Of a stretch of DNA of 64,000 nt, positions 17,443-27,501 are shown piece after piece. Under the pieces are notes generated by a model. That model had not been told where the DNA came from, ran no database searches, and worked only from the letters and a program-made list of their open reading frames with translations. The position numbers were made by a program, and so were the translations under genes. The stretch is from positions 189,352-253,351 of the forward strand of contig JADJHE010000004.1 in assembly GCA_016707685.1 (NCBI GenBank), read 5' to 3'. Position 1 is the first letter of the stretch, and the number at the start of each line of letters is the position of its first letter. Origin of the DNA: Bacteroidota bacterium (GTDB lineage Bacteria > Bacteroidota > Bacteroidia > 2-12-FULL-35-15).

Positions 17443-20400
17443 TTATCGTAATAAGGTTACATCACCCGATAATTTATGTTCTAAATTATCTTCAGTTACA
17501 CCTTCTACCGTATATACATAAACTCCAACTGGCTGATCAACTCCATCTCTTCTTCCATCCCAACCTTTAGCTTGGCTATCCGATTCAAATATTAATTCAC
17601 CCCAGTTATTATAAATTTTAAACTTCAATGTTCTAAATGGACCACCGTAAACATAAAAAATATCATTTTGACCATCACCATTTGGTGAAAAACCAGTAGG
17701 TACATCAGGAGGCATTGTAACAATTTCTGTTCTGCAAATTGTGTCTGTACAACCATTGGTATCAGTTACAATTAAACATACATCATAAAATCCACCTGCA
17801 GTATAAACATGTGAAGGATTTTGAAGTGTAGAAGTAGAATCAGAAGCAGAATCACCAAAATCCCAGAACCAATTTACAGCACCATTTGTTGATAAATCTG
17901 TAAAGTTCACAACTTGATTTACATCTGCAATATCATCATCAACACTATAATTTGCTGCCGGTCCAGCTAAAACACCTATTGTTTGAGAAATCGTATCAGA
18001 ACACCCTTGAGCAGATTGAACAGTTAATGTAACATTGTAATTTCCACTGGTAGGATAATTATGATTTGGGTTTTGGATGGTTGCACTTGTTGCATCTCCA
18101 AAATTCCAATTCCAAGTTGTAATAGTTGAATTCACAACGGATGATGTATCCGTAAAAATGGTTCCATCACTTACACAGATTCCATTCGCATCAAATGCTG
18201 CATTTGGTTGATAATAAACATTTATTACTTGTGTTAATGTATCAACGCATCCATTTGTAGAAGTAACAGCTAATGATACAGAATATGGACCACCAGCATT
18301 GTATGGATGATTTGGGTTTTGTGTTGTGCTTATTGGGCTGCCATCACCAAAATTCCAATTCCAATTTGTTACACTTCCAACGGTAGAAGTACTTGCTTCT
18401 GTAAATGTAATTGGTACAAACGGACAAGCTAATGTACTTGAGAATATTGCAGTAGGAGAAGGAATTAATGTTAAATCCAATGTATCGTATGTGGCTCTAC
18501 AACCACCATTATTAGTTGATGTAAATAACAAGGTAACATTGCCTGCAGCATCGTCAGCAGCACTAGGAAGGTATACCGCATTTAAAGTTGTATCATTAGG
18601 AGCAAATGTTCCTGTACCACTTGAAGTCCATACACCTGCACCAGTTGTAATATTAACCCCTAACAACAAAGGATTACTTTGACACGCAGTGTCATTCGAA
18701 GTAATTGTTGCAACAGGAGTTGGGGTAAAAATAATCGTAACAGAATCTCGAGAAGCAAGACAATTTCCATTTCCTGTTGAAGTTAAATAGACAGTAACAG
18801 AGCCTGCCGCTGTATCTGCAGGTGAAGGAGTGTAATTGGTACACAATACGTTTGGATTGGCAAAAACACCAGTACCAGTTGTTTGCCATGCTCCGCCCGA
18901 TGCAACTGTAACAGTAGCACAAACAGGCACATAGGCTGTGTCTCTACAAACATAAATATCAGCACCTGCACTAACTGAAGGACCTGCATAAAAACTAATT
19001 ACCACCTGATCCGTATCTGCTGGACACAATGCATTCGTTGTTGAAATTAAAAACAATGTATCGGCACCATTTAAAATAGCCTGAGCAGAAGGTGTATAGG
19101 TTGCATTTAAAGTAGAATCATTCGGACTAAAAACACCTCCACCACTCCAAATACCACCACCAGCATTTAAAATAGTACCGCCTAATCCAATGGTAGCATT
19201 GTTTGTACAGCTAATGGTATCATTCCCTGCATTTGCAATTGGCAATCCTTGAATTCCAACAGGGAAGAAAATAGTGTCTTTACATCCTGCAGCAGAAGTA
19301 ACAACCAATGATACATTGTAATTTCCACCAGCATTAAAAGGATGTACTGGGTTTTCTAATGTTGAAGTATTTCCGTCACCAAAATTCCAATCCCAACCTA
19401 CAATCGTAGTGCTCGGGTCGACATTGGATGTATCTGTAAAATTAACTGGAACGCCTTTACAAGCGGGGCCGTCATTAATAAAGTTTGCTTGAATAAAAGA
19501 AACATTTACAGGCAATATTGCTGTATCAACACAAGGAGTTCCTTTATTGATAATAAGCATTGCCGTATAGTTTCCTAATGCAGGATAGTTATAATTAGGG
19601 CTTAATAAATTTGAAGTATCTGCTAATGTAGATCCATCACCAAAATCCCAGAAATATGAATTTGCAGCTGGTGTTGTAGTATTAGAAAATGTGATTGAAG
19701 TTCCGTTACATGCTCCCAAGGAATTGAAACTAGCAACAGCTAAAGGAGGACAGTTAACAACATTGAATTGAAAATCGCGTAAAATTTCACCAATCTTAAC
19801 TCCATTTCTCCATTCCTCGCAACGAATACCTGCCACAAACTGGCCCAGAGAAGGAGGAACACCATTGATAATCCCTGTCGGACTTATTGTTAAAGAGTTT
19901 GGAGTAGCTGGATCCAATGGATTATTGGCACCATAAGTACTTGTCCATGTAACAGTAGGAGTTGTAAAAACGTTACCTGGATAAGTTATTGCTTGATCGG
20001 TATAAGGGGTATAAAGTGAATATGCTAACGAATCTCCGTCTGCATCGGTAGCACTATGATTAACACTCATATTATTCCCTTGACAAACGAAAACTGGAGG
20101 AGGATTAACCCATTTTGGACTGCTATTAGAGATAACAGATGCATTTTCAGGAATGTGTGCATACCATGTTTCACCTGCAGCTAACGGATTAACAATGTTT
20201 TGTAAAGTTGAATTTCTACAGCAATATTGATAATACATATGATAACCACCATTTCCAGGAGGCAATCCAGTTACAATTGTTGTGTAAATAGCCTCTTCCA
20301 AACAAATACCAGGATTAACCGCACACGTATCGATATTAGGTGGAACGATAGAAGAAGTAGTAAATGGTATATTAACAGATGTTTGAGCCGTTCCATTATT

Positions 20401-20601
20401 TTTTCGAATAGTGATGGTAACCGGATTAGGGAAAGCAGCACTTCCGGGCTTACAATCGCGATATAGCTTTAATGTAACCCTATAAGTTGAACCACTTAAT
20501 TGCTCATATGTTAACGACCCTCCAACAATATGCGTAGCAAATGTTGAAAATGGTATTAATACAAACAGAAAATAGAGAAGTAAAAACCGTTGCTTCATCA
20601 A
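17443..20601 (-). CDS. Giant PKD-repeat protein with T9SS type B sorting domain
   Basis: A 1052-residue secreted protein with a signal peptide (ending FSTFA) and then an N-terminal domain beginning THIVGGSLTYE, typical of gliding-associated proteins. At least five PKD domains follow, marked by the WxFGDG-type motif (YFWDFGDGST, WDWNFGDGNT, WNWNFGDGSP, WNWNFGDAT, WFWDFGDSAS). Ig-like spacers with paired Cys lie between them. The C-terminus (GFSPNGDGQNDIFYVYGG through GWDGRRDGVDQPVGVYVYTV) is the type B (CHU_C) sorting signal. It is exported by T9SS, probably attached with help of the adjacent PorP/SprF protein, and may act as a surface adhesin; the role is inferred. Confidence 0.95.
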   Translation of the reverse strand: MMKQRFLLLYFLFVLIPFSTFATHIVGGSLTYEQLSGSTYRVTLKLYRDCKPGSAAFPNPVTITIRKNNGTAQTSVNIPFTTSSIVPPNIDTCAVNPGICLEEAIYTTIVTGLPPGNGGYHMYYQYCCRNSTLQNIVNPLAAGETWYAHIPENASVISNSSPKWVNPPPVFVCQGNNMSVNHSATDADGDSLAYSLYTPYTDQAITYPGNVFTTPTVTWTSTYGANNPLDPATPNSLTISPTGIINGVPPSLGQFVAGIRCEEWRNGVKIGEILRDFQFNVVNCPPLAVASFNSLGACNGTSITFSNTTTPAANSYFWDFGDGSTLADTSNLLSPNYNYPALGNYTAMLIINKGTPCVDTAILPVNVSFIQANFINDGPACKGVPVNFTDTSNVDPSTTIVGWDWNFGDGNTSTLENPVHPFNAGGNYNVSLVVTSAAGCKDTIFFPVGIQGLPIANAGNDTISCTNNATIGLGGTILNAGGGIWSGGGVFSPNDSTLNATYTPSAQAILNGADTLFLISTTNALCPADTDQVVISFYAGPSVSAGADIYVCRDTAYVPVCATVTVASGGAWQTTGTGVFANPNVLCTNYTPSPADTAAGSVTVYLTSTGNGNCLASRDSVTIIFTPTPVATITSNDTACQSNPLLLGVNITTGAGVWTSSGTGTFAPNDTTLNAVYLPSAADDAAGNVTLLFTSTNNGGCRATYDTLDLTLIPSPTAIFSSTLACPFVPITFTEASTSTVGSVTNWNWNFGDGSPISTTQNPNHPYNAGGPYSVSLAVTSTNGCVDTLTQVINVYYQPNAAFDANGICVSDGTIFTDTSSVVNSTITTWNWNFGDATSATIQNPNHNYPTSGNYNVTLTVQSAQGCSDTISQTIGVLAGPAANYSVDDDIADVNQVVNFTDLSTNGAVNWFWDFGDSASDSTSTLQNPSHVYTAGGFYDVCLIVTDTNGCTDTICRTEIVTMPPDVPTGFSPNGDGQNDIFYVYGGPFRTLKFKIYNNWGELIFESDSQAKGWDGRRDGVDQPVGVYVYTVEGVTEDNLEHKLSGDVTLLR

Positions 20602-20695
20602 TTATAACTCTTTTTTATTCAAGGGTAAATGTAGTAAATTTTTTCATTACACAAATTTTTATCTAAAAAATTGAGATTCTTGTGATAAAAAACAG

Positions 20696-20703
20696 TAGTT
20701 TTG
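20696..20703 (+). promoter_or_regulatory. Promoter -7 box of the SBBP-repeat gene
   Basis: TAGTTTTG matches TAnnTTTG 23 bases before the start codon. A TTG at 20671-20673 may serve as -33 element. Confidence 0.55.
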
Positions 20704-20726
20704 ACTAAACAATTCGAACATTCAGC

Positions 20727-23240
20727 ATGAAGAACATTTTCCTAATTTTTATCTTTTTTATAGCATTTTCTATACAGTCTATTGCTCAAGTTAATATTCA
20801 ATGGCAAACAAGGTATACTAGTGCTGGAAACAATATCGATAGAGCCGAAGACATGGTTATTGATGCTACGGGGAACATTTATGTTACTGGCTTAGGTCAA
20901 GGGACTAGCGGAAACTTTGATTTTGTTACTATTAAATACGATAACAATGGTGTCCAACAATGGATTGCTCAATACAATGGACCAGGAAATGGGTTAGATG
21001 AGGCGCATGCAATTGCAGTTGATGCTAGCGGAAATGTTTATGTTACAGGATGGAGTTATGGAAATGCCACAACGGGATTTGATTATGCTACTGTAAAATA
21101 CGATGCAGCTGGAACTCAACAATGGGCATCTCGATACAACAATACAACAAATGGAACTGATGAGGCATGGGATATTGGCGTAGATAATTCTGGAAATGTA
21201 TATGTAACCGGAACAAGTGACGGAAGTGGAGCTAACAGTGCGGCTACAACAATCAAGTACAATTCTGCTGGTGCTCAACAATGGGCAATTAGATATGATG
21301 GTGCTGGTTCAAACATCGATGCTACCTACGCATTATACGTTAATCAAACTAATGGTGACGTATATGTTACAGGATATTCATACATAAGTGCTGCGATTGG
21401 TTTTAACTACATAACCATCATGTATAATACTGCAGGAACTCAACAATGGGCAACTCAATACAATGGACCTGATACAAAATACGATGAAGCTAGAGCGATT
21501 ACTGTTGATGCATCTGGAAATGTTTATGTAACGGGCTATAGCCAAACAACTGTTTTAACGAACTATGATTATGCAACAGTAAAATACAATTCAACAGGAG
21601 TTCAACAATGGGCTCAACGATACAATGGAACAGGAAACGACCTTGACCGTGCAAACGCAATCGCCTTGGATGCGACTGGAAATGTTATTGTTACAGGAAA
21701 AAGCGTAGGCGCATCCACAGCTGCAGAAGACATTGTTACTGTTAAATACGACAATTCTGGAGCACAACAATGGCTAAATCGATACAATGGCCCGTCTAAT
21801 GGATACGATGAAGGAAAAGGGATTGCTTCTGATCCAACTGGTGCAATCTATATCAGTGGATATAGCTTTACCGCTGGATCCAATAACGATTATACAACCA
21901 TAAAATATGATGCAAGTGGTGTTCAAGAGTGGATTACGAAATACAATGGAACAGGTAACAATGCCGACCAAGCCGCTGCAATAGCAATCGACAACATTGG
22001 AAACATCTATGTATCAGGACTAAGCAAAGGTTCGGGGACCAATGAAGATTATGAAACAATTAAATATTGTCAGCTCACATCGAATGCTGGAGCAGACACA
22101 ACAATATGCTTAGGCGCTACTGCCCAACTAAACTCATCTGCGATTGGTGCCGTAAGCTATGCTTGGCTGCCAAATGATGGAACTTTGAGTAATTTAACAA
22201 TTCCAAATCCAATTGCTACACCAACAACTACAACAACCTATTATGTAGCAATAACAAACACTAACGGATGTACGGATGTAGATACGGTTATTATCACTGT
22301 TGTACCACTTCCATCTCCTGTAATTACAGCAAATGGACCAACATCTTTTTGTATAGGTGGGAATGTAACACTTACTTCAAACATTGAAAATCAATATCAA
22401 TGGAGTACTGGAATAAATGACACTTTGCAAGCAATCACAGTAAATACAAGCGGCACTTACACAGTAACCATTACAAACATTTATGGCTGTTCAAGCACAG
22501 CTACCCAAACCGTAACGGTTTATAACCTTCCTCCTATTGACGCAGGATTAAATGACAGCACTTGCTTAAGCACAAACATCAATTTGCAAGCGAGTGGAGG
22601 AGTTAGCTACGTATGGCATCCAGGAAATTCTTTGAGTGATTCTACCATTGTAAATCCAATAGCAGGACCTGTATTAACAACTACGTACACTGTTGTTGGA
22701 ACGGATGCAGGAGGGTGCCAAAGCACGGACTCTGTTACTATAACTGTTTTAGGAAACCCTAGTTTGCCTTCTATTGTAAAAGGAAACGACACTTTATATT
22801 GCACACCTGCTACCTATGCTTCTTACCAATGGTATTTAGATGGATCACCAATTGGAGGTGCAACGAACCCTATTCATGTATATACCATAAATGGTAGTTA
22901 CTATGTGGAGGTTACAAATACTCTAGGCTGCTCTTCTGTTTCAGCAGCAATGGCAATTACAGATGTTGGGATTAACGAAATTTCAAGCGATTTAATGGCG
23001 ACTGTTTACCCAAATCCTGCTTCAGAAAATTTATTTATAGATTTCCAGAGCAAAAAAGAAAATGTGGTGCAAGTAACAATTATAGATCTTACTGGTCGTA
23101 ATGTATACAGCGAATCCATCGTATTATACACAGGAATGAGCAGAAAACGAATTGGCATTGATGCATTCAACAAAGGAATTTATTTAGTTCAGTTTGCAAC
23201 AGAAAATGGAATTAAAACTGAGAAGTTAATTATTCAATAA
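20727..23240 (+). CDS. SBBP beta-propeller protein with T9SS type A sorting domain
   Basis: An 837-residue secreted protein with a signal peptide (ending IQSIAQ). Eight or so SBBP repeats of about 55-58 residues follow (AIAVDASGNVYVTGWS / YATVKYDAAGTQQW pattern, about 25-445), expected to form one or more beta-propellers. Ig/PKD-like cysteine-containing domains lie at about 450-740 (GADTTICLGATAQL). The C-terminus (TVYPNPASENLFIDF through KGIYLVQF) is a type A T9SS sorting signal. It is probably displayed on or released from the cell surface. The repeat-rich DNA produces several spurious antisense open frames. Confidence 0.94.
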   Translation: MKNIFLIFIFFIAFSIQSIAQVNIQWQTRYTSAGNNIDRAEDMVIDATGNIYVTGLGQGTSGNFDFVTIKYDNNGVQQWIAQYNGPGNGLDEAHAIAVDASGNVYVTGWSYGNATTGFDYATVKYDAAGTQQWASRYNNTTNGTDEAWDIGVDNSGNVYVTGTSDGSGANSAATTIKYNSAGAQQWAIRYDGAGSNIDATYALYVNQTNGDVYVTGYSYISAAIGFNYITIMYNTAGTQQWATQYNGPDTKYDEARAITVDASGNVYVTGYSQTTVLTNYDYATVKYNSTGVQQWAQRYNGTGNDLDRANAIALDATGNVIVTGKSVGASTAAEDIVTVKYDNSGAQQWLNRYNGPSNGYDEGKGIASDPTGAIYISGYSFTAGSNNDYTTIKYDASGVQEWITKYNGTGNNADQAAAIAIDNIGNIYVSGLSKGSGTNEDYETIKYCQLTSNAGADTTICLGATAQLNSSAIGAVSYAWLPNDGTLSNLTIPNPIATPTTTTTYYVAITNTNGCTDVDTVIITVVPLPSPVITANGPTSFCIGGNVTLTSNIENQYQWSTGINDTLQAITVNTSGTYTVTITNIYGCSSTATQTVTVYNLPPIDAGLNDSTCLSTNINLQASGGVSYVWHPGNSLSDSTIVNPIAGPVLTTTYTVVGTDAGGCQSTDSVTITVLGNPSLPSIVKGNDTLYCTPATYASYQWYLDGSPIGGATNPIHVYTINGSYYVEVTNTLGCSSVSAAMAITDVGINEISSDLMATVYPNPASENLFIDFQSKKENVVQVTIIDLTGRNVYSESIVLYTGMSRKRIGIDAFNKGIYLVQFATENGIKTEKLIIQ

Positions 23241-23258
23241 AAATTCAAAGCAAAATAA

Positions 23259-23290
23259 AAAAGACCGTTGTTTGAACAACGGTCTTTTTT
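23259..23290. terminator. Bidirectional terminator between SBBP gene and dnaJ-like gene
   Basis: A stem AAAAGACCGTTG/CAACGGTCTTTT with loop TTTGAA, followed by T-runs on both strands. It lies between two convergent genes. Confidence 0.9.
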
Positions 23291-23798
23291 ATTTTATGAC
23301 TTCTTTGGTGTTTCCGGAGTGACGAACATGCCGCTTTTCCGATGAATAAGTAACAATAAAATACAATAGGATTAATGCAACACCAACGCTTACAAGAATC
23401 TGATACCGCTCTTTAGTTTCATTCTTTTGAGGTTTAACTTCTGTATCCGGATTATTGGCATGTGCTGCTTGCTTCTGCTGTCGCTTTTTATACTGTGCTT
23501 GTTGCTGAGCATATTGATAAGCATTTCCCGTATATGCTGTATAATGCGATTGACTAGCAGATTGGCGATACGGTTGTCCTCCTGTTGAAAATGACAAATC
23601 GTACTTTTTACGTTTTACTGGATTTGATAAAACAGCATACGCTTCTTGTACTTCCTTAAATTTTTCCTCTGCGATTTTATTCCCTGGATTTTTATCGGGA
23701 TGATACTTTTTAGCAAGTGCACGATAAGCCACTTTTATTTCATTAGAAGTTGCAGTAGAATGTATTCCAAGTAAAATGTAGTAATTCTTAAATGCCAT
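23289..23798 (-). CDS. Membrane-anchored DnaJ-domain protein
   Basis: A 169-residue protein with an N-terminal J domain (about 4-65) containing the HPD motif in [14 protein letters not shown] and the ending [16 protein letters not shown] Gln/Ala/Tyr-rich linker follows (about 70-120), then a single membrane helix near the C-terminus ([18 protein letters not shown]) and a short basic tail. It lacks the Gly/Phe, zinc-finger and substrate domains of true DnaJ, so it is a J-protein that would recruit DnaK to the membrane. Partner and client are unknown. Confidence 0.9.
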   Translation of the reverse strand: MAFKNYYILLGIHSTATSNEIKVAYRALAKKYHPDKNPGNKIAEEKFKEVQEAYAVLSNPVKRKKYDLSFSTGGQPYRQSASQSHYTAYTGNAYQYAQQQAQYKKRQQKQAAHANNPDTEVKPQKNETKERYQILVSVGVALILLYFIVTYSSEKRHVRHSGNTKEVIK

Positions 23799-23806
23799 GA
23801 CACAAA

Positions 23807-23835
23807 AAAGCCCTGTCTGGAAGAGACAGGGCTTT
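23807..23835 (-). terminator. Terminator after the OppA-like gene
   Basis: A 12-bp stem AAAGCCCTGTCT/AGACAGGGCTTT with loop GGAAG; the minus strand continues into a T-run. It separates the OppA-like gene from the J-protein gene downstream. Confidence 0.88.
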
Positions 23836-23849
23836 AAAAATCTATTTAA

Positions 23850-25616
23850 TTAGTGTTTTTCTTCTTCCTTTTGTTCGCCTTCTTTAGCCGCAGGTGCAAC
23901 TGATTTTAAATAAACAGCAGAATAATCTCTAAATCGCATTGCATTTGAATACAATCCATGAACTGTTGATTTAACTAGACGGTAGCTTTCTTCATACCAT
24001 AACATTAAAACTGGAGCATCGTTCATCATCAATTGTTCTGCTTTTAAAAATGCTGCATAACTCTCTTCTTGTGTTTTTGCAGATTTTCCTTCTTCAAACA
24101 ATTTATCAAATTCTGCATTCTTATAACGTGGAGTATTAGGGAAAGATGGTTGTGTTGCATCAGCAGGAACACCCGCACCATACAATGTCCACAAGAAATT
24201 TTCTGGACTAGGGAAATCGGCAATCCACGCAGCACGGAAGATTTCTGCACGACCATATTTAGCATCTTCCAATTTTTGTTTTTGTGGAACAACCTCAAAG
24301 TCAACATTAACATTTAATACTTCCATTAATTGTTTCTGAATTTCTAAAACAACATTTGCATTTTTAGAACCACCGCTATTTAATTCAATTTTAACTTTCG
24401 GAAAACCTTTACCGTTAGGATATCCTGCTTCTGCTAACAATTTTTTAGCTTTTTCGGCATCAAAATCGTACCCTGAAATTTTAGTGATGTCATATCCTTT
24501 AAAAGAAGGAGGGCAAATACCATTAATACCTGGTCCGTATGCTTCTCCCTTTAATACGTCTTCAATAATTTTATTTCTATCAATTGCATAGCTAAATGCC
24601 TGACGAACTTTAGGATTATTAAATGGTTCTTTTGTTAGGTTAAATTCATAATACTGACTTGCCATTTCAGGAGAGCGCTCTAAAATGAACTTAGGTGGTT
24701 TGTTTTGAAAATTAGAAATTTGACTTTCTACCATGTCTTTGATAGACTCTGAAGGAAGACCTATAACCATTGCTAAATCACCTTTTTCAAAACTTTCTAA
24801 CTCTTGCTTTTTTGTTGGTAAAAAAGAAACGACAATTGAATCTAAGAATGGTAATTTATTCCCTAAAGAATCAGTACCGTGATAGTTATCATTACGTTTT
24901 AAGATAATTTTATCTGTTGCTTCTGTTTGTACAAACATAAAAGGACCTGTTCCTACTTTCATATCGATACCATACTTTTCAACTGCTTCTTTAGCAACAA
25001 CGCTAGCTGCAGGAGATGCTAAAATCGATAAAAAAGAAGAACTTGGAGATGTAAGTGTGATAGTAATTGTATAATCATCAACAACCTTAACTCCTTCGAT
25101 TGTACCATTTGGCTTGCCTTTGCTAGCTTCAAAGAATTTATTAGCACCAACAACTCTATCTTTAAAAGTTGCTCCAAAATTTGAATTGTCTTTAGAATCT
25201 GTACATAATAACTCGAATGAATATTTAAAGTCTGCAGCTTTTACTTCACGACCTTTACCACCTTCAAAACATTCATTGTCTTGAAAAACAACACCTTTTT
25301 TAAGATTAAAAGTATAAGTAGTACCAGCAGCATCTACAGTCCACTTTTCTGCTAATGAAGGGATGATAGACAAGTCTTTAGGATTAAACTTCACCAATCC
25401 TTCATAAATTTGGTTTGCAATATGCGCAGAACCGATATCTGTAATTGCTGTAGGATATAATGTTTGGACCTGCTCTGTTTCATTAATTTTCAATGTTCCA
25501 CCATAAACTTTGTCGCCTTTAGCAACTCTATCGCCCGATGCGCTATCGGTAGATGAGTTTGAACATGAATATAAAAACACTCCTAATGATAGGATAAACA
25601 ATAAGGATTTTTTCAT
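23850..25616 (-). CDS. OppA/DppA-type peptide-binding lipoprotein (ABC solute-binding, family 5)
   Basis: A 588-residue extracellular solute-binding protein of the oligopeptide/dipeptide/nickel type. The N-terminus is a lipoprotein signal (MKKSLLFILSLGVFLYSCSN). The body shows GGTLKINETEQVQTLYP, ANQIYEGLVKFNPKDLSIIP, the family signature around VKAADFKYSFE, and KVRQAFSYAIDRNKI. It would deliver peptides to an ABC importer, which is not in this window. I start at the ATG at 25616 because it gives the lipoprotein signal; the open frame extends 32 codons upstream without a signal. A terminator follows. Confidence 0.93.
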   Translation of the reverse strand: MKKSLLFILSLGVFLYSCSNSSTDSASGDRVAKGDKVYGGTLKINETEQVQTLYPTAITDIGSAHIANQIYEGLVKFNPKDLSIIPSLAEKWTVDAAGTTYTFNLKKGVVFQDNECFEGGKGREVKAADFKYSFELLCTDSKDNSNFGATFKDRVVGANKFFEASKGKPNGTIEGVKVVDDYTITITLTSPSSSFLSILASPAASVVAKEAVEKYGIDMKVGTGPFMFVQTEATDKIILKRNDNYHGTDSLGNKLPFLDSIVVSFLPTKKQELESFEKGDLAMVIGLPSESIKDMVESQISNFQNKPPKFILERSPEMASQYYEFNLTKEPFNNPKVRQAFSYAIDRNKIIEDVLKGEAYGPGINGICPPSFKGYDITKISGYDFDAEKAKKLLAEAGYPNGKGFPKVKIELNSGGSKNANVVLEIQKQLMEVLNVNVDFEVVPQKQKLEDAKYGRAEIFRAAWIADFPSPENFLWTLYGAGVPADATQPSFPNTPRYKNAEFDKLFEEGKSAKTQEESYAAFLKAEQLMMNDAPVLMLWYEESYRLVKSTVHGLYSNAMRFRDYSAVYLKSVAPAAKEGEQKEEEKH

Positions 25617-25768
25617 AATGTGATATAATAAACGTTTAAATAAGCTAAAATCAATTGCAAGATTACTCCAACTTTCGCAAAATTCCAAGTTAAATATACA
25701 AAATATGCCCAAAATAGAAAAAAATGATTTTTTGGCTTGAATAAAGTTTTATGTTAGACAAATTTGTT

Positions 25769-25776
25769 TATTTTTG
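25769..25776 (+). promoter_or_regulatory. Promoter -7 box upstream of the 25886 gene
   Basis: TATTTTTG fits TAnnTTTG and is followed by a leader of about 100 bases. The leader contains an AAGGC/GCCTT inverted pair (near 25794 and 25833), which could form a weak structure. Confidence 0.45.
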
Positions 25777-25885
25777 CGTCTAATTAAAAAAAAAGGCGAT
25801 TTTATTTTGAAATTGATAAATAACATTATAATATTGCCTTCGAAAATGAGTAACCCGCAATCAAGTTCTTGTTTTTAACATAAAA

Positions 25886-26695
25886 ATGAAAATGAAAAAG
25901 ATATTTTTTGCTATTATTAGTTTGTTTGTTTCAACCTCAGGTTTTTCTACCGGAGTAATTGTGTTGGAAGGAAACTACCAAGGAAAAAACCTATATATAC
26001 AAAACCCATTTGCTGGATCAGGTGTTGGTTTCTGTGTTCAGGAAGTACGTGTAAACGGAAATGTTACTACCGATGAGATTGCATCGAGTGCATTTGAAAT
26101 CGACTTTAGAAACTTACAACTAAAAGTTGGAGATAAAGTAGAAGTAAAAATTACTCACAAAGATGATTGCAAACCAAAAGTGTTAAATCCTGAGGTATTA
26201 AAACCGAAGAGTACTTTTGAAGTTGTATCAATGAGTGTTGATAAAGACTTAACTTTTAAATGGACAACAAAAGGCGAAACTGGTAAATTAGCATTTACAA
26301 TTGAACAATTCCGTTGGAACAAATGGGTAAAGGTTGGAGAAGTTGAAGGAAACGGTACTTCTACAGAAAACAATTACTCATTCAAAGTAGCACCTCATTC
26401 AGGAAAAAATCAATTCCGTGTAAAACAAGTGGATTACACAGGGCAACCAAAATTATCTAAAACAGTAGATTTTCAATCAACAGCAGCTGAAGTTACCTTC
26501 TCTCCTGCAAAAGTTTCTAAAGAAATCGGTTTCTTTTCTGGAACAACTCCAGTAGAAACGATGTTCGAAATCTATGACCAATTTGGTAACATCGTTAAAA
26601 AAGGATTCGCTAGCACAGTAGATGCTTCAAACCTTGCAAAAGGTGCTTATTACTTGAATTATGACAACAAAATGGGTGAATTCATTAAAAAATAA
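25886..26695 (+). CDS. Exported Bacteroidota protein with putative C-terminal sorting-like domain
   Basis: A 269-residue protein with a signal peptide (MKMKKIFFAIISLFVSTSGFS). The N-terminal beta domain begins VIVLEGNYQGKNLYIQNPFA and has two cysteines (FCVQEV and DDCKPK). A fibronectin-like middle (about 110-200) follows. The C-terminal stretch EIYDQFGNIVKKGFASTVD through KGAYYLNYDNKMGEF resembles a T9SS type A-like tail. I recognise it as a conserved, uncharacterised Bacteroidota family and assign no function. It has its own promoter and terminator, so it is monocistronic. Confidence 0.8.
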   Translation: MKMKKIFFAIISLFVSTSGFSTGVIVLEGNYQGKNLYIQNPFAGSGVGFCVQEVRVNGNVTTDEIASSAFEIDFRNLQLKVGDKVEVKITHKDDCKPKVLNPEVLKPKSTFEVVSMSVDKDLTFKWTTKGETGKLAFTIEQFRWNKWVKVGEVEGNGTSTENNYSFKVAPHSGKNQFRVKQVDYTGQPKLSKTVDFQSTAAEVTFSPAKVSKEIGFFSGTTPVETMFEIYDQFGNIVKKGFASTVDASNLAKGAYYLNYDNKMGEFIKK

Positions 26696-26715
26696 TTTTC
26701 CTTTTCTATAATAAA

Positions 26716-26749
26716 AATAATCCCGATCATAAGTCGGGATTATTTTTTT
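26716..26749 (+). terminator. Terminator after the 25886 gene
   Basis: A stem AATAATCCCGA/TCGGGATTATT with loop TCATAAG, then a T-run ending at 26749. Confidence 0.92.
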
Positions 26750-26771
26750 GTACTAACCAACCATTTTCAAA

Positions 26772-27173
26772 ATGCTTAAAATAGAACACATAGGTATTGC
26801 CGTAAAAAACATCGGACAATCGAATGAATTGTTTACAAAGTTATTTAACAAAACACCCTACAAGCTAGAAAAGGTAGAGAGCGAAGGGGTTTCAACCTCT
26901 TTCTTTATGCTTGGCGAAAGCAAAATCGAATTGTTAGAAGCTACTAATCCCGAAAGTGCAATTGCCAAATTCATTGATAAAAAAGGAGAAGGGATTCACC
27001 ATATCGCATTTGAAGTACAAGATATTTATGCTGAAATGGAACGATTAAAAAATGAAGGATTTACTTTATTGAATGAACAACCAAAGAAGGGAGCTGATAA
27101 TAAATTAATTTGTTTTTTACATCCAAAATCTTCGAATGGCGTATTAGTAGAACTTTGTCAGGAAATCAAATAG
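26772..27173 (+). CDS. mce: Methylmalonyl-CoA epimerase
   Basis: A 133-residue vicinal-oxygen-chelate-fold enzyme that interconverts (R)- and (S)-methylmalonyl-CoA in propionate metabolism. Seen: IEHIGIAVKNI (metal-ligand His), IELLEATNPESAIAKFI, GEGIHHIAFEV (second His) and VLVELCQE (metal-ligand Glu). Length is right for the single-domain enzyme. Its presence implies a B12-dependent methylmalonyl-CoA mutase elsewhere in the genome, which matches the B12-type regulator at 42.1 kb. It is convergent with the chorismate mutase gene, one base apart. Confidence 0.96.
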   Translation: MLKIEHIGIAVKNIGQSNELFTKLFNKTPYKLEKVESEGVSTSFFMLGESKIELLEATNPESAIAKFIDKKGEGIHHIAFEVQDIYAEMERLKNEGFTLLNEQPKKGADNKLICFLHPKSSNGVLVELCQEIK

Positions 27174-27174
27174 T

Positions 27175-27501
27175 CTATTTTTTATTCATTATATCCGTTT
27201 GTCTACGAATGGATTCATCGTGTATTAACTGATACAAACCTTTAATAAAATCTTTTGGCAAACCTAATTTAGTTGCGGTATCTAAGCTTTTATCAAATAA
27301 GCTTTTCCAATGATTTAATTGAAGTATTGTAATATTATTATCACGTTTGTACTCTCCTATTTTTTCGGATACCGCCATTCTTTTAGCAAGTAATTCCAAT
27401 AGCTCATCATCTAATTTTCGAATCAAAGATCGAAGTTCATCTAACTGTGTTTTTAAATCCAAACTCTCAATTGATGATTTTCGAATTTGAAGACCGCACA
27501 C
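27175..27501 (-). CDS. Chorismate mutase (AroQ) domain, C-terminal part of a split fusion
   Basis: About 90 residues form an AroQ-type all-helical chorismate mutase: QLDELRSLIRKLDDELLELL followed by AKRMAVSEKIGEYK and GLYQLIHDESIRRQ carry the expected Arg, Lys and Glu/Gln active-site positions. In Bacteroidota this domain is normally fused to the C-terminus of DAHP synthase. Here it overlaps the DAHP synthase frame by 35 bases in another frame, and the linker sequence matches on both sides. The simplest reading is one fusion gene (27175-28267) broken by a single indel near 27480. Confidence 0.87.
   Translation of the reverse strand: MCGLQIRKSSIESLDLKTQLDELRSLIRKLDDELLELLAKRMAVSEKIGEYKRDNNITILQLNHWKSLFDKSLDTATKLGLPKDFIKGLYQLIHDESIRRQTDIMNKK

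Noticed and set aside
17443..20601. Several open frames on the opposite strand and in other frames of the PKD-repeat gene
   Set aside because: They follow the repeat-rich, Thr/Ser-coding composition of the real gene, have no start context or known motif, and disappear relative to the intact 1052-codon frame.
25617..25712. Longer N-terminus for the OppA-like lipoprotein
   Set aside because: It would bury the lipoprotein signal peptide that begins at 25616.
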